DNA of 64,000 bases from an uncultured Flavobacteriaceae bacterium (GCA_913020295.1 CAJWAA010000001.1:1-64000); one strand, 5' to 3'. Positions 1 to 8,390 are shown, numbered from the stretch's first letter. Notes: generated by a model not told the origin, from the letters alone. Numbers and translations are program-made.

Positions 1-547
1 TTAAAAATTTAATTGTTTTTTGTCTTGATGATTCAAAAAAAGAATTTGAAGATATAGTGAAAGGGTTTAAGGGATCGGTTTTGTAATTATTGAGTATATT
101 AAAATCATAATCTAATTGATATAAACCATTATTTGAAGTTGTAACGTAGACCAAATCGTTTATTTTGTCATCAACTATTGAGATAGGTAATGGGATTTTT
201 ACTCTATCATAGTTATATTTTTCTCTATTGAAAATACTCAGGCCGTCTTTACTTACAAACAATAATTTGTTATTAATCTCAATTATGTTTTGAATTGAAG
301 AATTAAGTAGAGAGTTTTTTTCTGATAAAATCGATTGAAAATTGTGGATATTATTTCCATCATACATATCAAGACCCTCCTCAGTGGCTATCCAAAATAA
401 GTCTTTGGAATCAAAAATGGAAACGTTTATTTTTTTTGAGGATAATTCGGTTTCAAATTCAACCAATTGGGAAAATAGTTCGCAAAACTGAATTAAAAAA
501 ACAGATAATAAAATGAATGGATTAAAAATTGATTTTAAAATTTTCAT
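1..547 (-). CDS. Two-component regulator propeller-domain sensor, N-terminal part (runs off window)
   Basis: Only the first 182 codons are in the window; the frame is open to base 1. The ATG at 547-545 overlaps the TGA of the TPR gene before it (ATGA), so the two are probably translationally coupled. A hydrophobic signal sequence of about 30 residues is followed by propeller-type repeats: FWIATEEGLDMYDG is typical of the ligand-sensing beta-propeller (Reg_prop) of Bacteroidota periplasmic sensors, and a weaker repeat reads LLFVSKDGLSIFN. In this family the propeller is usually followed by a Y_Y_Y domain, a membrane helix and a cytoplasmic output: a histidine kinase/AraC hybrid, a LuxR or LytTR domain, or occasionally a cyclase. 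The output domain lies outside the window, so the signalling mode is unknown. Confidence 0.7.
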   Translation of the reverse strand, partial: MKILKSIFNPFILLSVFLIQFCELFSQLVEFETELSSKKINVSIFDSKDLFWIATEEGLDMYDGNNIHNFQSILSEKNSLLNSSIQNIIEINNKLLFVSKDGLSIFNREKYNYDRVKIPLPISIVDDKINDLVYVTTSNNGLYQLDYDFNILNNYKTDPLNPFTISSNSFFESSRQKTIKFL

Positions 548-2127
548 AATTGAATTTCCTCGAAAAGTTCCTGAGATTTTTTTCTAAATAAACCTCCACC
601 CCAAGAAAAAAATCTACCATCAGCAATATTTTTAATTAACTCCGCGGCTTTTTTCTTTTCTCCTTTATCAATCAGTAATTTACTGTAATAGAAGTTCTGC
701 CTGCTTCCTTGTACTCGATATCCGTTTTCAATTATTGAATTTACAGCATTGATATCCTTCGACAAACAAGCATGTATAAAAATAAATGGAACAAGCTTAC
801 TATCATCTAGATTACTTTTGTCTATTAAGTTTTTTGCTTTAGATAAATCATTATTTAATAAAGAAAGCCATATATAATCAAGTTCCCGATTTTCAGAAGT
901 AATACGATCTAACCTATCGTTTAATCCGCTAGCAACACCAATTTGAGAGTTTCTCTTCTGCACATATGAGTCATTAAAATCAGGAATTTCTTCAAGAACT
1001 ACATCAGCATATTTAATAAAATTATTCCATGAATCATATGACATTTTTTTATTTCCCATATCAGCATAAAAAAATGATTTGTAACTATTTATTGAAACTG
1101 CAGCTTGGTTTACTTCAGATTGATTGAAACCAAAACTTTTTAAATTTAATTCAAAATCATCTAAAACTTTTATTGCATTAGTATGATCTTGATCGTACAA
1201 ATAAACTGTTGCTAGTTGAAAAATCCTTTTCATCTTTAAATATGGATCAAATTCAATATCCAGGGATTCTTGGAAATATTGAATTGACTCTTCCACATTG
1301 CCCATAAGAAATGTTGCATTTCCAGCGACATGCATTAATTCAGATCTGTATGAGTTAGCATTGTAATTAGAAATTTCAACACCTCTTAAATAGTATTCTT
1401 TAGCTTTATTTATAAACTTAGAAATTCTATACATGTCGCCAATTTTTCTGTATACAGCTACATTCAATGTGTCTATTTTAATAAGTTTTTCAATATCATT
1501 TTCAATTACCTTTAAAGAGTCTGGAAAATTAAAAAAATTATTATCATTTTTTCTTACAAATGGTTCAATTACAGGATCACCATAACCAGGATATTTAATT
1601 CCAAAAATTGTTCTATGTGCTGACCAATTCTTTGGATTTATTTTGATAGATTTATTTAAATATTCAATAGCCTTTTTAAGTTTACCATTGTTTCTGTAAA
1701 AAATGCCTAAACTAGAGTGCGCATCGCTATTTTTTGGATTTATCTTGATTAATTTTAAAAGTAGTTCCTCTCTTTTATCTTTAGTCAAAACTCCTGACAA
1801 TTCGTAAAATATTTTTTCTGTATCTGTGGCTGTTTCGAAGTTTGAAAGAGCTCTATCTAAATATTGTTTTTTTTTAACAATATTGTTTTCGGGTATTTCC
1901 AAGCATGCCATAATAAAGTTCGGCTCTATTCTCAGACTTGCCTCAAAATCGAGTTTAGCTCCAATAAAATCTCCTCTTTGTGATTTTAGTTTTGCACTTT
2001 TATAAAAATCATATGCTTTTTGACTTTTCACTGATAGATTATACGGCTCGTCAACTGAATTGACATTATTATCTAAACAGGATAGAAATAGAGGAAAAAT
2101 TGCAAGTATTAAAGTTATTTTTTTCAT
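544..2127 (-). CDS. TPR-repeat lipoprotein (second of tandem pair)
   Basis: The 527-residue protein starts with a lipoprotein signal peptide ending in LFLSC (Cys at about residue 17), so it is probably a lipid-anchored envelope protein. The rest is helical with tetratricopeptide repeats; the clearest are around residues 40-75 (GDFIGAKLDFEASLRIEPN) and 135-170 (NSDAHSSLGIFYRNNGKLKKAIEYLNKSIKINPKN). It is clearly related along its length to the protein of the gene before it, which has the same length, so they look like a tandem duplication. TPR proteins are binding scaffolds; no catalytic motif is visible. It lies 10 bp after its paralogue and overlaps the propeller sensor gene by 4 bp, suggesting a role in sensing or signal input. 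Specific function unknown. Confidence 0.75.
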   Translation of the reverse strand: MKKITLILAIFPLFLSCLDNNVNSVDEPYNLSVKSQKAYDFYKSAKLKSQRGDFIGAKLDFEASLRIEPNFIMACLEIPENNIVKKKQYLDRALSNFETATDTEKIFYELSGVLTKDKREELLLKLIKINPKNSDAHSSLGIFYRNNGKLKKAIEYLNKSIKINPKNWSAHRTIFGIKYPGYGDPVIEPFVRKNDNNFFNFPDSLKVIENDIEKLIKIDTLNVAVYRKIGDMYRISKFINKAKEYYLRGVEISNYNANSYRSELMHVAGNATFLMGNVEESIQYFQESLDIEFDPYLKMKRIFQLATVYLYDQDHTNAIKVLDDFELNLKSFGFNQSEVNQAAVSINSYKSFFYADMGNKKMSYDSWNNFIKYADVVLEEIPDFNDSYVQKRNSQIGVASGLNDRLDRITSENRELDYIWLSLLNNDLSKAKNLIDKSNLDDSKLVPFIFIHACLSKDINAVNSIIENGYRVQGSRQNFYYSKLLIDKGEKKKAAELIKNIADGRFFSWGGGLFRKKSQELFEEIQL

Positions 2128-2137
2128 TATAAATTAA

Positions 2138-3721
2138 TTAAAGGGATTTATATAAATCAGATGACCTTTTAACAACCAAATTACTGAAGATACTTCCCTC
2201 GGGCAGTTGCCTAACGGAATCTAAGACTTTCTTTGCTTTTTCTCTCTCGCCAAGGCTTATCAGCGCTTGAGATTTAAAGTATTGCATATATCCAAATGTC
2301 ATAGGTCTCAAAATCGAATAACCCTTTTCAGAATTGCCTTGCAAAACATTCAAGATTCCATCCCAATGAATTTGACGATCTCCGAATGTATTCTCAAACT
2401 TATTCTGAAACAATTCTGCTTTTTTATGTTCTCCAACTAATATATTTACCCATATCTCATTCCACAATTGAGATCTTGGAGAGGCTTCTTTCCAACGTAA
2501 TATCGAAGGGCCTGGATAAGAAATTAGTTGACTATGAATATTTTCCTTTAATCCATAAAAAGCTACCAATTGTTTTGAGAAATCTTTGTACGTTTTAAGT
2601 GACTCAAGTGCCTTTTGCTTTTGATTAGCATGTGCAAAAATTATGGATTTATAATTGTTTAAACCCACTTGACATTTAAGGATTTCCTCTTCAGTAAATC
2701 CACTATTTACAAGACTCTTTTCAAAATTATTAATATGCTTGACAGCACTAAAATAGTCTCCTATATAGATATACGCTAAAAACATTCTAAAATTAGCAAG
2801 TATTTTTTGGCCATTTCCCTCTGACAAATCAATTGCGGAGCTATACATTTCAAATGCTTCTTCGATTTTTCCCATCTGCAGATTTAATCTAGCAAGTTGA
2901 TATATCAAATTAACTTTAGCTGAAGATCCATTGAGGTTTACTAATTTCAAACAATTGTCGTACAACTTTTTAGCCATTTCAATTCTATACTCATCATTGA
3001 AATTGTATGAATTTCGGTAAATATTTCCAATATATAAATTTGTACGAAGAGAATTTGGGAGTCTATCTATTGTAGATTTTGCAAGCAAATCAAATGATTT
3101 AAAAAAATCAACATCATTTTTTAATTTTAAAGCATTTTGTGATCCTCCAAAATTAAATCTGATAATTTGAGAATTAGCCAATACATTATTAGGATCGATT
3201 TCAAGAACTTTCTCAAAACTTTTTATTCCTTGAATTGATTCTTTTTCGTCATATGGGTTAAAGGATTGCCCCAACATTAAATACCCGTCGATTTTGTTAG
3301 GATACAATTCAATAACTTTTTTTGATAATTCTTGTTTTTTTTCTCTGGCTGAATTGTTGTTGGGCAATGTATCCCAGGCAAAATAAATCTTTTCGAAATC
3401 ATTAGCATTAACAATATTTTTAGCTGCTTTTTTTCTGTATTGACTACGCAAAACTAAATTTGATTCAGGTATCTCAATTAGAGCCATTACCATATTAGGG
3501 TCTAATCTGAGAGCTGAGAGAAATGATTCTTTGGACTCTCTTGATTCGTTGTTAAGTTTTTGTTCTTCCCCTTTTCTGAAAAACTCAATTGCCTTGGGGT
3601 TTTTTGATGTAATTTCAATTTGATGGTTCTGAGAAGTTTCTTTTTTTTGATAAGTGCTCTCAGAGCAAGAAGTTGATAGAATTAATAATAAAAAACAAAA
3701 ATAATTTTCAAATTTGAACAT
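2138..3721 (-). CDS. TPR-repeat lipoprotein (first of tandem pair)
   Basis: A 527-residue predicted lipoprotein: the signal peptide ends LLLILSTSCSES, with the lipid-accepting Cys near residue 19. TPR-like helical repeats include residues 45-80 (EFFRKGEEQKLNNESRESKE then LRLDPN) and about 160-185 (SIQGIKSFEKVLEIDPNNVLA). The N-terminal blocks match those of the downstream paralogue: LRLDPNMVMALIEIPESNLV here and LRIEPNFIMACLEIPENNIV there. It is the third gene of a compact minus-strand run, 31 bp after the Pycsar-effector-like gene and 10 bp before its paralogue. No enzyme motif is seen; a scaffold or substrate-receptor role is inferred only. Confidence 0.75.
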   Translation of the reverse strand: MFKFENYFCFLLLILSTSCSESTYQKKETSQNHQIEITSKNPKAIEFFRKGEEQKLNNESRESKESFLSALRLDPNMVMALIEIPESNLVLRSQYRKKAAKNIVNANDFEKIYFAWDTLPNNNSAREKKQELSKKVIELYPNKIDGYLMLGQSFNPYDEKESIQGIKSFEKVLEIDPNNVLANSQIIRFNFGGSQNALKLKNDVDFFKSFDLLAKSTIDRLPNSLRTNLYIGNIYRNSYNFNDEYRIEMAKKLYDNCLKLVNLNGSSAKVNLIYQLARLNLQMGKIEEAFEMYSSAIDLSEGNGQKILANFRMFLAYIYIGDYFSAVKHINNFEKSLVNSGFTEEEILKCQVGLNNYKSIIFAHANQKQKALESLKTYKDFSKQLVAFYGLKENIHSQLISYPGPSILRWKEASPRSQLWNEIWVNILVGEHKKAELFQNKFENTFGDRQIHWDGILNVLQGNSEKGYSILRPMTFGYMQYFKSQALISLGEREKAKKVLDSVRQLPEGSIFSNLVVKRSSDLYKSL

Positions 3722-3752
3722 AATTAGTTTTTTGTGAGTTGATTGAATTTTT

Positions 3753-4316
3753 CTAAATGTATAAAACTATAAAGAAGATAATAAAAGATATAACTGACTT
3801 TATTAATAACCTTATTGCTTTTGAAACATGTCTGAATTTTGTATCTGCAATACTCCCAGTAACATAAGCCATTTGAGAGAGATGAACTTTATATTCAGGT
3901 TCATTGTCGATAACATCAATAAGATCTTTTGAATAACTATCAAAATTTTTCCAATTTGAAGCAATGTCTCCAAAAAATAATGGAGATGGTTTCACCGAAA
4001 AATTTAATCTAGGTAAAAAACACCTTACACATGAACTAAATGATAGAATTGTAAATATGATGGGTGGTAAAAAAAATATAATTACAAAGTATACCTTTGG
4101 CTCATTAAAATCAAAAGAATAAACATTTTCTTCATCAAGAACATCAAAGGTATATGCCACAGTCAGGAAAATACTGTACAGTGATATTATTAAACTGGCC
4201 TTTAATTCTGCATGACGAATTTGCTCGTAATTATATCTAATCAACTGCCAATAATCATAAGTTACTTGGGTTGAAGATGATTCAAGAGAATTGTCAATTG
4301 TGTGAGGTGAAACCAA
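3753..4316 (-). CDS. Pycsar effector-like transmembrane protein (DUF5706 family)
   Basis: A 187-residue membrane protein with three predicted helices, at about residues 41-58, 75-96 and 170-187. Its layout matches the Pycsar TM-effector family (Pfam Pycsar effector, DUF5706): a polar N-terminal helix running into a first membrane helix that begins AELKAS (family DxKAS), the central motif LFFGDIAS (114-120), and an amphipathic segment LSQMAYVTGSIADTKFRHVS (146-165) before the last helix. In Pycsar defence such proteins are switched on by cCMP or cUMP and permeabilise the inner membrane. No nucleotide cyclase gene is present in the window, so partnership is unproven. The only reasonable start is a TTG; there is no Met before residue 149. 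Gaps of 36 bp and 31 bp separate it from its neighbours. Confidence 0.7.
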   Translation of the reverse strand: MVSPHTIDNSLESSSTQVTYDYWQLIRYNYEQIRHAELKASLIISLYSIFLTVAYTFDVLDEENVYSFDFNEPKVYFVIIFFLPPIIFTILSFSSCVRCFLPRLNFSVKPSPLFFGDIASNWKNFDSYSKDLIDVIDNEPEYKVHLSQMAYVTGSIADTKFRHVSKAIRLLIKSVISFIIFFIVLYI

Positions 4317-4352
4317 AATAAAAAGATTAATAGATTTTAATTAAATATAAAC

Positions 4353-5258
4353 TTATTTTGATTGTCTATTAAAATGAACAATTCTTCCATTTCCTTCGGC
4401 ATTTATATTAAATATTTTCAAAACATCACCGCTTATATCAATTTTTCGAACCCGTTCAGTATTTGTAAATTTAAGATCGGTTCTGAGAATTATCTTTTCA
4501 AACAAGCTATCGCCCCTAATCTCATAATCACTAAGCAATGCTCTGCCAGGAAATATGTCATTACCAAGAGAGTCTAAATACTTTATATTATATGCCACAA
4601 ATCTTTTATTATCAGCAAAAGATAAAAAGGCAGCATTTCCAGATTTAAAACTTTCATCTCTACGGGTGGTATCTCCAATTTTTTTATTTGAAACACTGAC
4701 ATGATAATCTCTTTTCCAATTACCAGTTAATTTAGTAGGATTAATATTGTAATCACCTATTCTTTCATATAATTCACCTCCTCCTGTGCCATCTTTTCTC
4801 AAACCATATTGAAGATATCTGTTACCGTCAAATATATATTTGGCTTTGTAATGAATTTCACCATCTTTCATATTCTTTACCCAACTGTTGCCATCATTTC
4901 GATCATGCCAAAAGTTAAATGACTCAAAAATACTGTCTTTAGTGAAAGAAAAGGTTGTTTTACCAAAGTTACCATTTGGAATCGAAAATAAACCAAGTGA
5001 GTCTTTTTTTAAAGCCCCTGTAAACCATATCGAATGACCTCCCCCGTAAATTTTATATCTAGTTCCAGGGGAATTTTTACCAGTTCTTGTATTGGTTATA
5101 GAGTCTTTAGGATAAAAGATAGTATCGATTGGCATGCTATTTTCAAACTTTACTTGACCAATTCTTTTCCACACACCCTCTAGCGTTGGTAGAGTATTTT
5201 TTTGTTCTGCACATGAAAAAATTAGTGCAATTGAAAAAACAGTTATAATAAATCTCAT
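4353..5258 (-). CDS. Two-domain lipocalin-like lipoprotein
   Basis: A 301-residue protein with a lipoprotein signal peptide (ALIFSCAEQ, Cys about residue 16). The body seems to be two copies of one domain: the first begins LEGVWKRIGQV (about 26) and the second LTGNWKRDYHV (about 177), each followed by beta-rich sequence. The GxWKR opening resembles lipocalin-like or META-type lipoproteins common in Bacteroidota, which form small beta-barrels, sometimes binding hydrophobic ligands. It is the first gene of the minus-strand run towards the Pycsar-effector-like and TPR genes. Family assignment rests on the opening motif and the beta-rich pattern, so it is tentative. Confidence 0.5.
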   Translation of the reverse strand: MRFIITVFSIALIFSCAEQKNTLPTLEGVWKRIGQVKFENSMPIDTIFYPKDSITNTRTGKNSPGTRYKIYGGGHSIWFTGALKKDSLGLFSIPNGNFGKTTFSFTKDSIFESFNFWHDRNDGNSWVKNMKDGEIHYKAKYIFDGNRYLQYGLRKDGTGGGELYERIGDYNINPTKLTGNWKRDYHVSVSNKKIGDTTRRDESFKSGNAAFLSFADNKRFVAYNIKYLDSLGNDIFPGRALLSDYEIRGDSLFEKIILRTDLKFTNTERVRKIDISGDVLKIFNINAEGNGRIVHFNRQSK

Positions 5259-5348
5259 TTTTTATACTTTTATTAACACTAAATAAAAGTAAAGTTTTTT
5301 TGTATTAATTTATATATAAGTTTTACTTATTTAATTATAAAAAATATT

Positions 5349-6131
5349 TTGAGGTATTCAGTTTTAATTTTTTTTATGATTTGGGTTATAGATGCTTTTG
5401 AAATTAAAGCTCAATCATCTATCATAAACACTGAAAGAAACTTACACAAAATAGATTCCGTTTTTCATGTCTTTTCAGATTTCATGTTTGATATAAAAAA
5501 AGGAAATATAGACATGACTATTTTGAGGTCTAACATTACTATTGGTTCTAGATTTGGAAAAAATTTATTTCGCCTAACAGGTGTCTTCAATGAAAACAAC
5601 CTAAATAACAAAAAGATTATAAAAAATATAAGTTATCAAATAAGGTACAATCGTGTTCATCTTAATAATAATAGTTTCTTTGTATTTATTCAAAATGGTG
5701 AAGATTTTAGAACATTCATTGATCAGAGATTTTTAATTGGTGGCGGGTATAGAATTCACCTTTTTAAGAAAAAAAATAATTACTTTGATGTTGCAACAGG
5801 TTTGATGAGAGAGTATGAAAAATATCCCTCATATTCGCATCAAGGGGAAAGTTATAATTCATCATCTGCGAAAAGGACTAGATTCACTTTTAATATATTT
5901 TCTTCTTTGAATCTTTTTAAAAATATAAAATCACAAACAACTATATACAGTCAATTTCACGTAAGAAATTCCAATGACTATCGAATTTTTGTAAATCAAA
6001 ACTTCAGATTCATAGTAAATAAAAACTTTTCTACTTTTTTTAGGATATTTATAAATGAGCCATCAGTTAAATATGTTAAAAAAGTTAAATATAATTCAGA
6101 CTTAATTATGGGTTTTAGTGTAAATATTTGA
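5349..6131 (+). CDS. DUF481-like outer-membrane beta-barrel protein
   Basis: A 260-residue protein with a signal peptide ending at IKAQ, the usual flavobacterial cleavage site. The remainder alternates short polar turns and amphipathic beta strands, with the pattern NNSFFVFIQNGEDFR, then DQRFLIGGGYRIHLFKKK and DVATGLMREYEKYP. This arrangement (a strand around NxFFVFxQ, an arginine, GGGYR and a GxxxExE strand) is that of the DUF481/YdiY-like barrel proteins. It would sit in the outer membrane; ligand unknown. The first possible start is TTG at 5349; an ATG at 5376 is the alternative and would shorten the signal peptide. It is divergent from the lipocalin-like gene. Confidence 0.55.
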   Translation: MRYSVLIFFMIWVIDAFEIKAQSSIINTERNLHKIDSVFHVFSDFMFDIKKGNIDMTILRSNITIGSRFGKNLFRLTGVFNENNLNNKKIIKNISYQIRYNRVHLNNNSFFVFIQNGEDFRTFIDQRFLIGGGYRIHLFKKKNNYFDVATGLMREYEKYPSYSHQGESYNSSSAKRTRFTFNIFSSLNLFKNIKSQTTIYSQFHVRNSNDYRIFVNQNFRFIVNKNFSTFFRIFINEPSVKYVKKVKYNSDLIMGFSVNI

Positions 6132-6214
6132 ATTGCTCAAAGCTGATTTGATGATGACAGTTTTATGTTTTGTGATTTCAGAAACAGTAACATCTTCAAT
6201 CTCATTTTTTAAAT

Positions 6215-7096
6215 CTAAAGTTTCTTAAAAATAAGTAAGTTGTTATATTGAAATTTCTCACTATTATCAACATTTCTAAAGATTTCTCTTGTATACATTT
6301 TACTAATAATGGAATATATAACATTATGTCCTTTATTCCATATATATTTACTAAACTCTTCAGAGCAAATTAATTTAAAACCTTGTTTATGTGCTTCTTT
6401 AATTAGATATTGAATATCATAAAGTTTTAGATAAACATAATCATCAAACATCCATCTAGCGACAACTCCTCTTGACGGCCTAGAGTAGGTAATATATAAA
6501 ATGGACCCTTTTTTTGTAATTTCACTCAGCTCCTTAAATAATGAGTCAATTTTAAGACAAAAACCAATACAGTATCTCAAGAAAACAAAATCAATCTTAC
6601 CAAAGGTGTTCATCAATTCCGAAAGTTTTTTTCCAGAATTAAAATCGTAGGTAATACAACTCAGAGATTTGTAGTGCTCTGATGAGGTTTTTGTTACATT
6701 ATGGTTGAAAGATGTAAGTATAACCTCATTTTCCTTGCTAAGGTCGTATGCGAAAAATCCTGGTTCGCCTGACACATCAAGAATTTTTTTATTTTTAAAT
6801 TTACTTATGCCGATTAAATCAAGGTGATTCATTACATCCTGAAACTCTGTTTCGTAACCCAATCTTATATCATTTTGAAAAAAATTTTTAATAATTGAGG
6901 AGTAGTTTTGGTAGAAATCGACACCTTGTTTTTTTTTCCCAATTATCTCACTTAAAATTTTTACTTTTTTTACGAAACTTAACGGTTTTAAAAGGAATGA
7001 GAAAATCTCAAATAAGTATATTTTTTTTTGAATCCTTGTATAATTTCCATATTCATCGATTATCCATTTACTTTTATAAGAATCTAATCTTATCAT
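6215..7096 (-). CDS. Class I SAM-dependent methyltransferase-like protein
   Basis: A 293-residue protein. The central half (about 100-230) has the order of a Rossmann methyltransferase: motif I ILDVSGEPGFFAYDLS, a motif-II strand VILTSFNH, a motif near 165-176 (KIDFVFLRYCIGF), then LYITYSRPSR. The glycine motif is degenerate, reading DVSGEPG where most have DxGxGxG, so cofactor binding is not assured. The N-terminal 90 residues are basic and helical and I do not recognise them. Substrate unknown; such proteins in AT-rich flavobacterial blocks often lie in surface-glycan loci, but no glycosyltransferases are beside it here. It sits 77 bp downstream of hpf in the same direction. Confidence 0.6.
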   Translation of the reverse strand: MIRLDSYKSKWIIDEYGNYTRIQKKIYLFEIFSFLLKPLSFVKKVKILSEIIGKKKQGVDFYQNYSSIIKNFFQNDIRLGYETEFQDVMNHLDLIGISKFKNKKILDVSGEPGFFAYDLSKENEVILTSFNHNVTKTSSEHYKSLSCITYDFNSGKKLSELMNTFGKIDFVFLRYCIGFCLKIDSLFKELSEITKKGSILYITYSRPSRGVVARWMFDDYVYLKLYDIQYLIKEAHKQGFKLICSEEFSKYIWNKGHNVIYSIISKMYTREIFRNVDNSEKFQYNNLLIFKKL

Positions 7097-7173
7097 TATT
7101 TACAATTTTATCAAGACAACGGTCTTTAAAGTGAATATTATTTTTTCGGGTTTCAAAATAATATCCCAAAAAA

Positions 7174-7476
7174 TCAACCTAAAAGACGCTGCTTTTCCTT
7201 ACGTCTTTTCAAGACCCTTTCGGCAGATTCTGCGGCATTATTGATGGCCTCTTCAAAGCTTTTGGCAGTCTTCTTTACAATCACGTCATCCCCGGGAATT
7301 CCAATCTTTAACTCTGCAAATTTGTTGATTTTATCTGAAGTATTTTCAACTTTAGTATAAACAAAAACATCTACGATCTGATCGTAAAATTGAGAAATTT
7401 TTTCGATTCTCTTCTCGGTGAATTCAACCAATTTGATATCGGCTCTATAGTTGACTGATTGAAAGTTTACATTCAT
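7174..7476 (-). CDS. hpf: Ribosome hibernation-promoting factor (short HPF/RaiA family)
   Basis: The 100-residue protein has the beta-alpha-beta-beta-beta-alpha pattern of the HPF/YfiA domain: VNFQSVNYRADIKLVEFTEKRIEKI at the start and a basic final helix (AESAERVLKRRKEKQRLLG). It binds the decoding centre of the 30S subunit in stationary phase and inactivates ribosomes. It lacks the C-terminal dimerisation domain of long HPF, as is usual in Flavobacteriia. It lies 17 bp after xerC in the order rpsU-xerC-hpf, which is conserved in the class; the tRNA and tuf genes that often come next are absent here. Confidence 0.9.
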   Translation of the reverse strand: MNVNFQSVNYRADIKLVEFTEKRIEKISQFYDQIVDVFVYTKVENTSDKINKFAELKIGIPGDDVIVKKTAKSFEEAINNAAESAERVLKRRKEKQRLLG

Positions 7477-7493
7477 TATGTAAAGTTTTAAAA

Positions 7494-8390
7494 TTAAGAT
7501 CTAGCTTTTTTACCCCTTGGGTGTGTTTTATCATAAATCTCCTGAATCCTTTTCAAACTACTATGGGTATAGACTTGGGTTGCTGCAACACTTTCATGAC
7601 CCAACAATTCTTTAACCGAATTAAGGTCAGCACCATTATTCAAAAGGTGGGTCGCAAAACTGTGTCTCAACATATGGGGGCTTTTTTTAACCTTAGTTGA
7701 AACTAAACTAAAATAATAATTTACCGTCTTATATACAAATCCCTCACTAAGTTTTATTCCACCAGAAGTACAAAAAAAATAATCAGGCAATGAAACCGAC
7801 AAATCTTTTTTTAAAGAAAGATAAATCTTTAAACAACCCAGCAAACTTGGGAGAATAGGTATTATACGTTCCTTATTCCGCTTGCCCAAAACTTTAATCG
7901 AATGAGTTTCGAAATCTACCGATGTTGTTTTAAGATCTATCAACTCTTGACGTCTTATGCCAGTATAATACAGTAGTTTGATGATTGTTTTTTGAAGGGT
8001 GCCCTCATAATCTGTAGAAAATAAATCACTGTTCAAAAGGCGATCAACCTCATCAGTTGAGAAGGGTACATTTACTTTTTTGGAAACCTTAAGCGGTCTA
8101 TGTAGCTTAAGCGGTGATGAAGTGATAGTTTCTGTTCTGAGCAGGAATTTATAATAGGATCTGAGAACTGAAATTTTACGATTAACAGTTCGATTGGTAT
8201 TTTGACTTTCAACCAAGCTGATAATCCAAGTTCTGATATGACTATAATCAGCATAAACTATACTTTCTAACTCGAAATGTGATAAGCAAAAATCACTAAA
8301 ATCGGTAAGATTCTTTTTGTAAGCATTACAGGTATGGGTAGAATATTTTTTTTCGTGTGTAATGTAATCCAAAAATCTAACAACGGACAT
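7494..8390 (-). CDS. xerC: Tyrosine recombinase XerC
   Basis: A 298-residue tyrosine recombinase with an N-terminal SAM-like core-binding domain (about 1-85) and a C-terminal catalytic domain. All catalytic residues can be seen: R146 in TGIRRQEL, K170 in VLGKRNKERIIP, H239 and R242 in HMLRHSFATHLL, H265 in LLGHES and the nucleophile Y274 in VYTHSS. Length and the neighbours hpf and rpsU point to the chromosomal dimer-resolution enzyme acting at dif with XerD, rather than a mobile-element integrase. No dif site or element border was seen next to it. Confidence 0.9.
   Translation of the reverse strand: MSVVRFLDYITHEKKYSTHTCNAYKKNLTDFSDFCLSHFELESIVYADYSHIRTWIISLVESQNTNRTVNRKISVLRSYYKFLLRTETITSSPLKLHRPLKVSKKVNVPFSTDEVDRLLNSDLFSTDYEGTLQKTIIKLLYYTGIRRQELIDLKTTSVDFETHSIKVLGKRNKERIIPILPSLLGCLKIYLSLKKDLSVSLPDYFFCTSGGIKLSEGFVYKTVNYYFSLVSTKVKKSPHMLRHSFATHLLNNGADLNSVKELLGHESVAATQVYTHSSLKRIQEIYDKTHPRGKKARS

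Noticed and set aside
5296-5324. A promoter (TTTG and TAAGTTTT) before the DUF481-like barrel gene
   Set aside because: The spacing of 14 bp is too short and the -7 box is imperfect; not strong enough to list.
1-7173. A nucleotide cyclase that would complete a Pycsar pair
   Set aside because: None of the genes in this block has a class III cyclase domain; only the missing part of the propeller gene could hold one.
7494-8390. The XerC-type recombinase as an integrase of a mobile island
   Set aside because: Its place between rpsU and hpf and its family features fit the housekeeping enzyme; no direct repeats or tRNA target are beside it.
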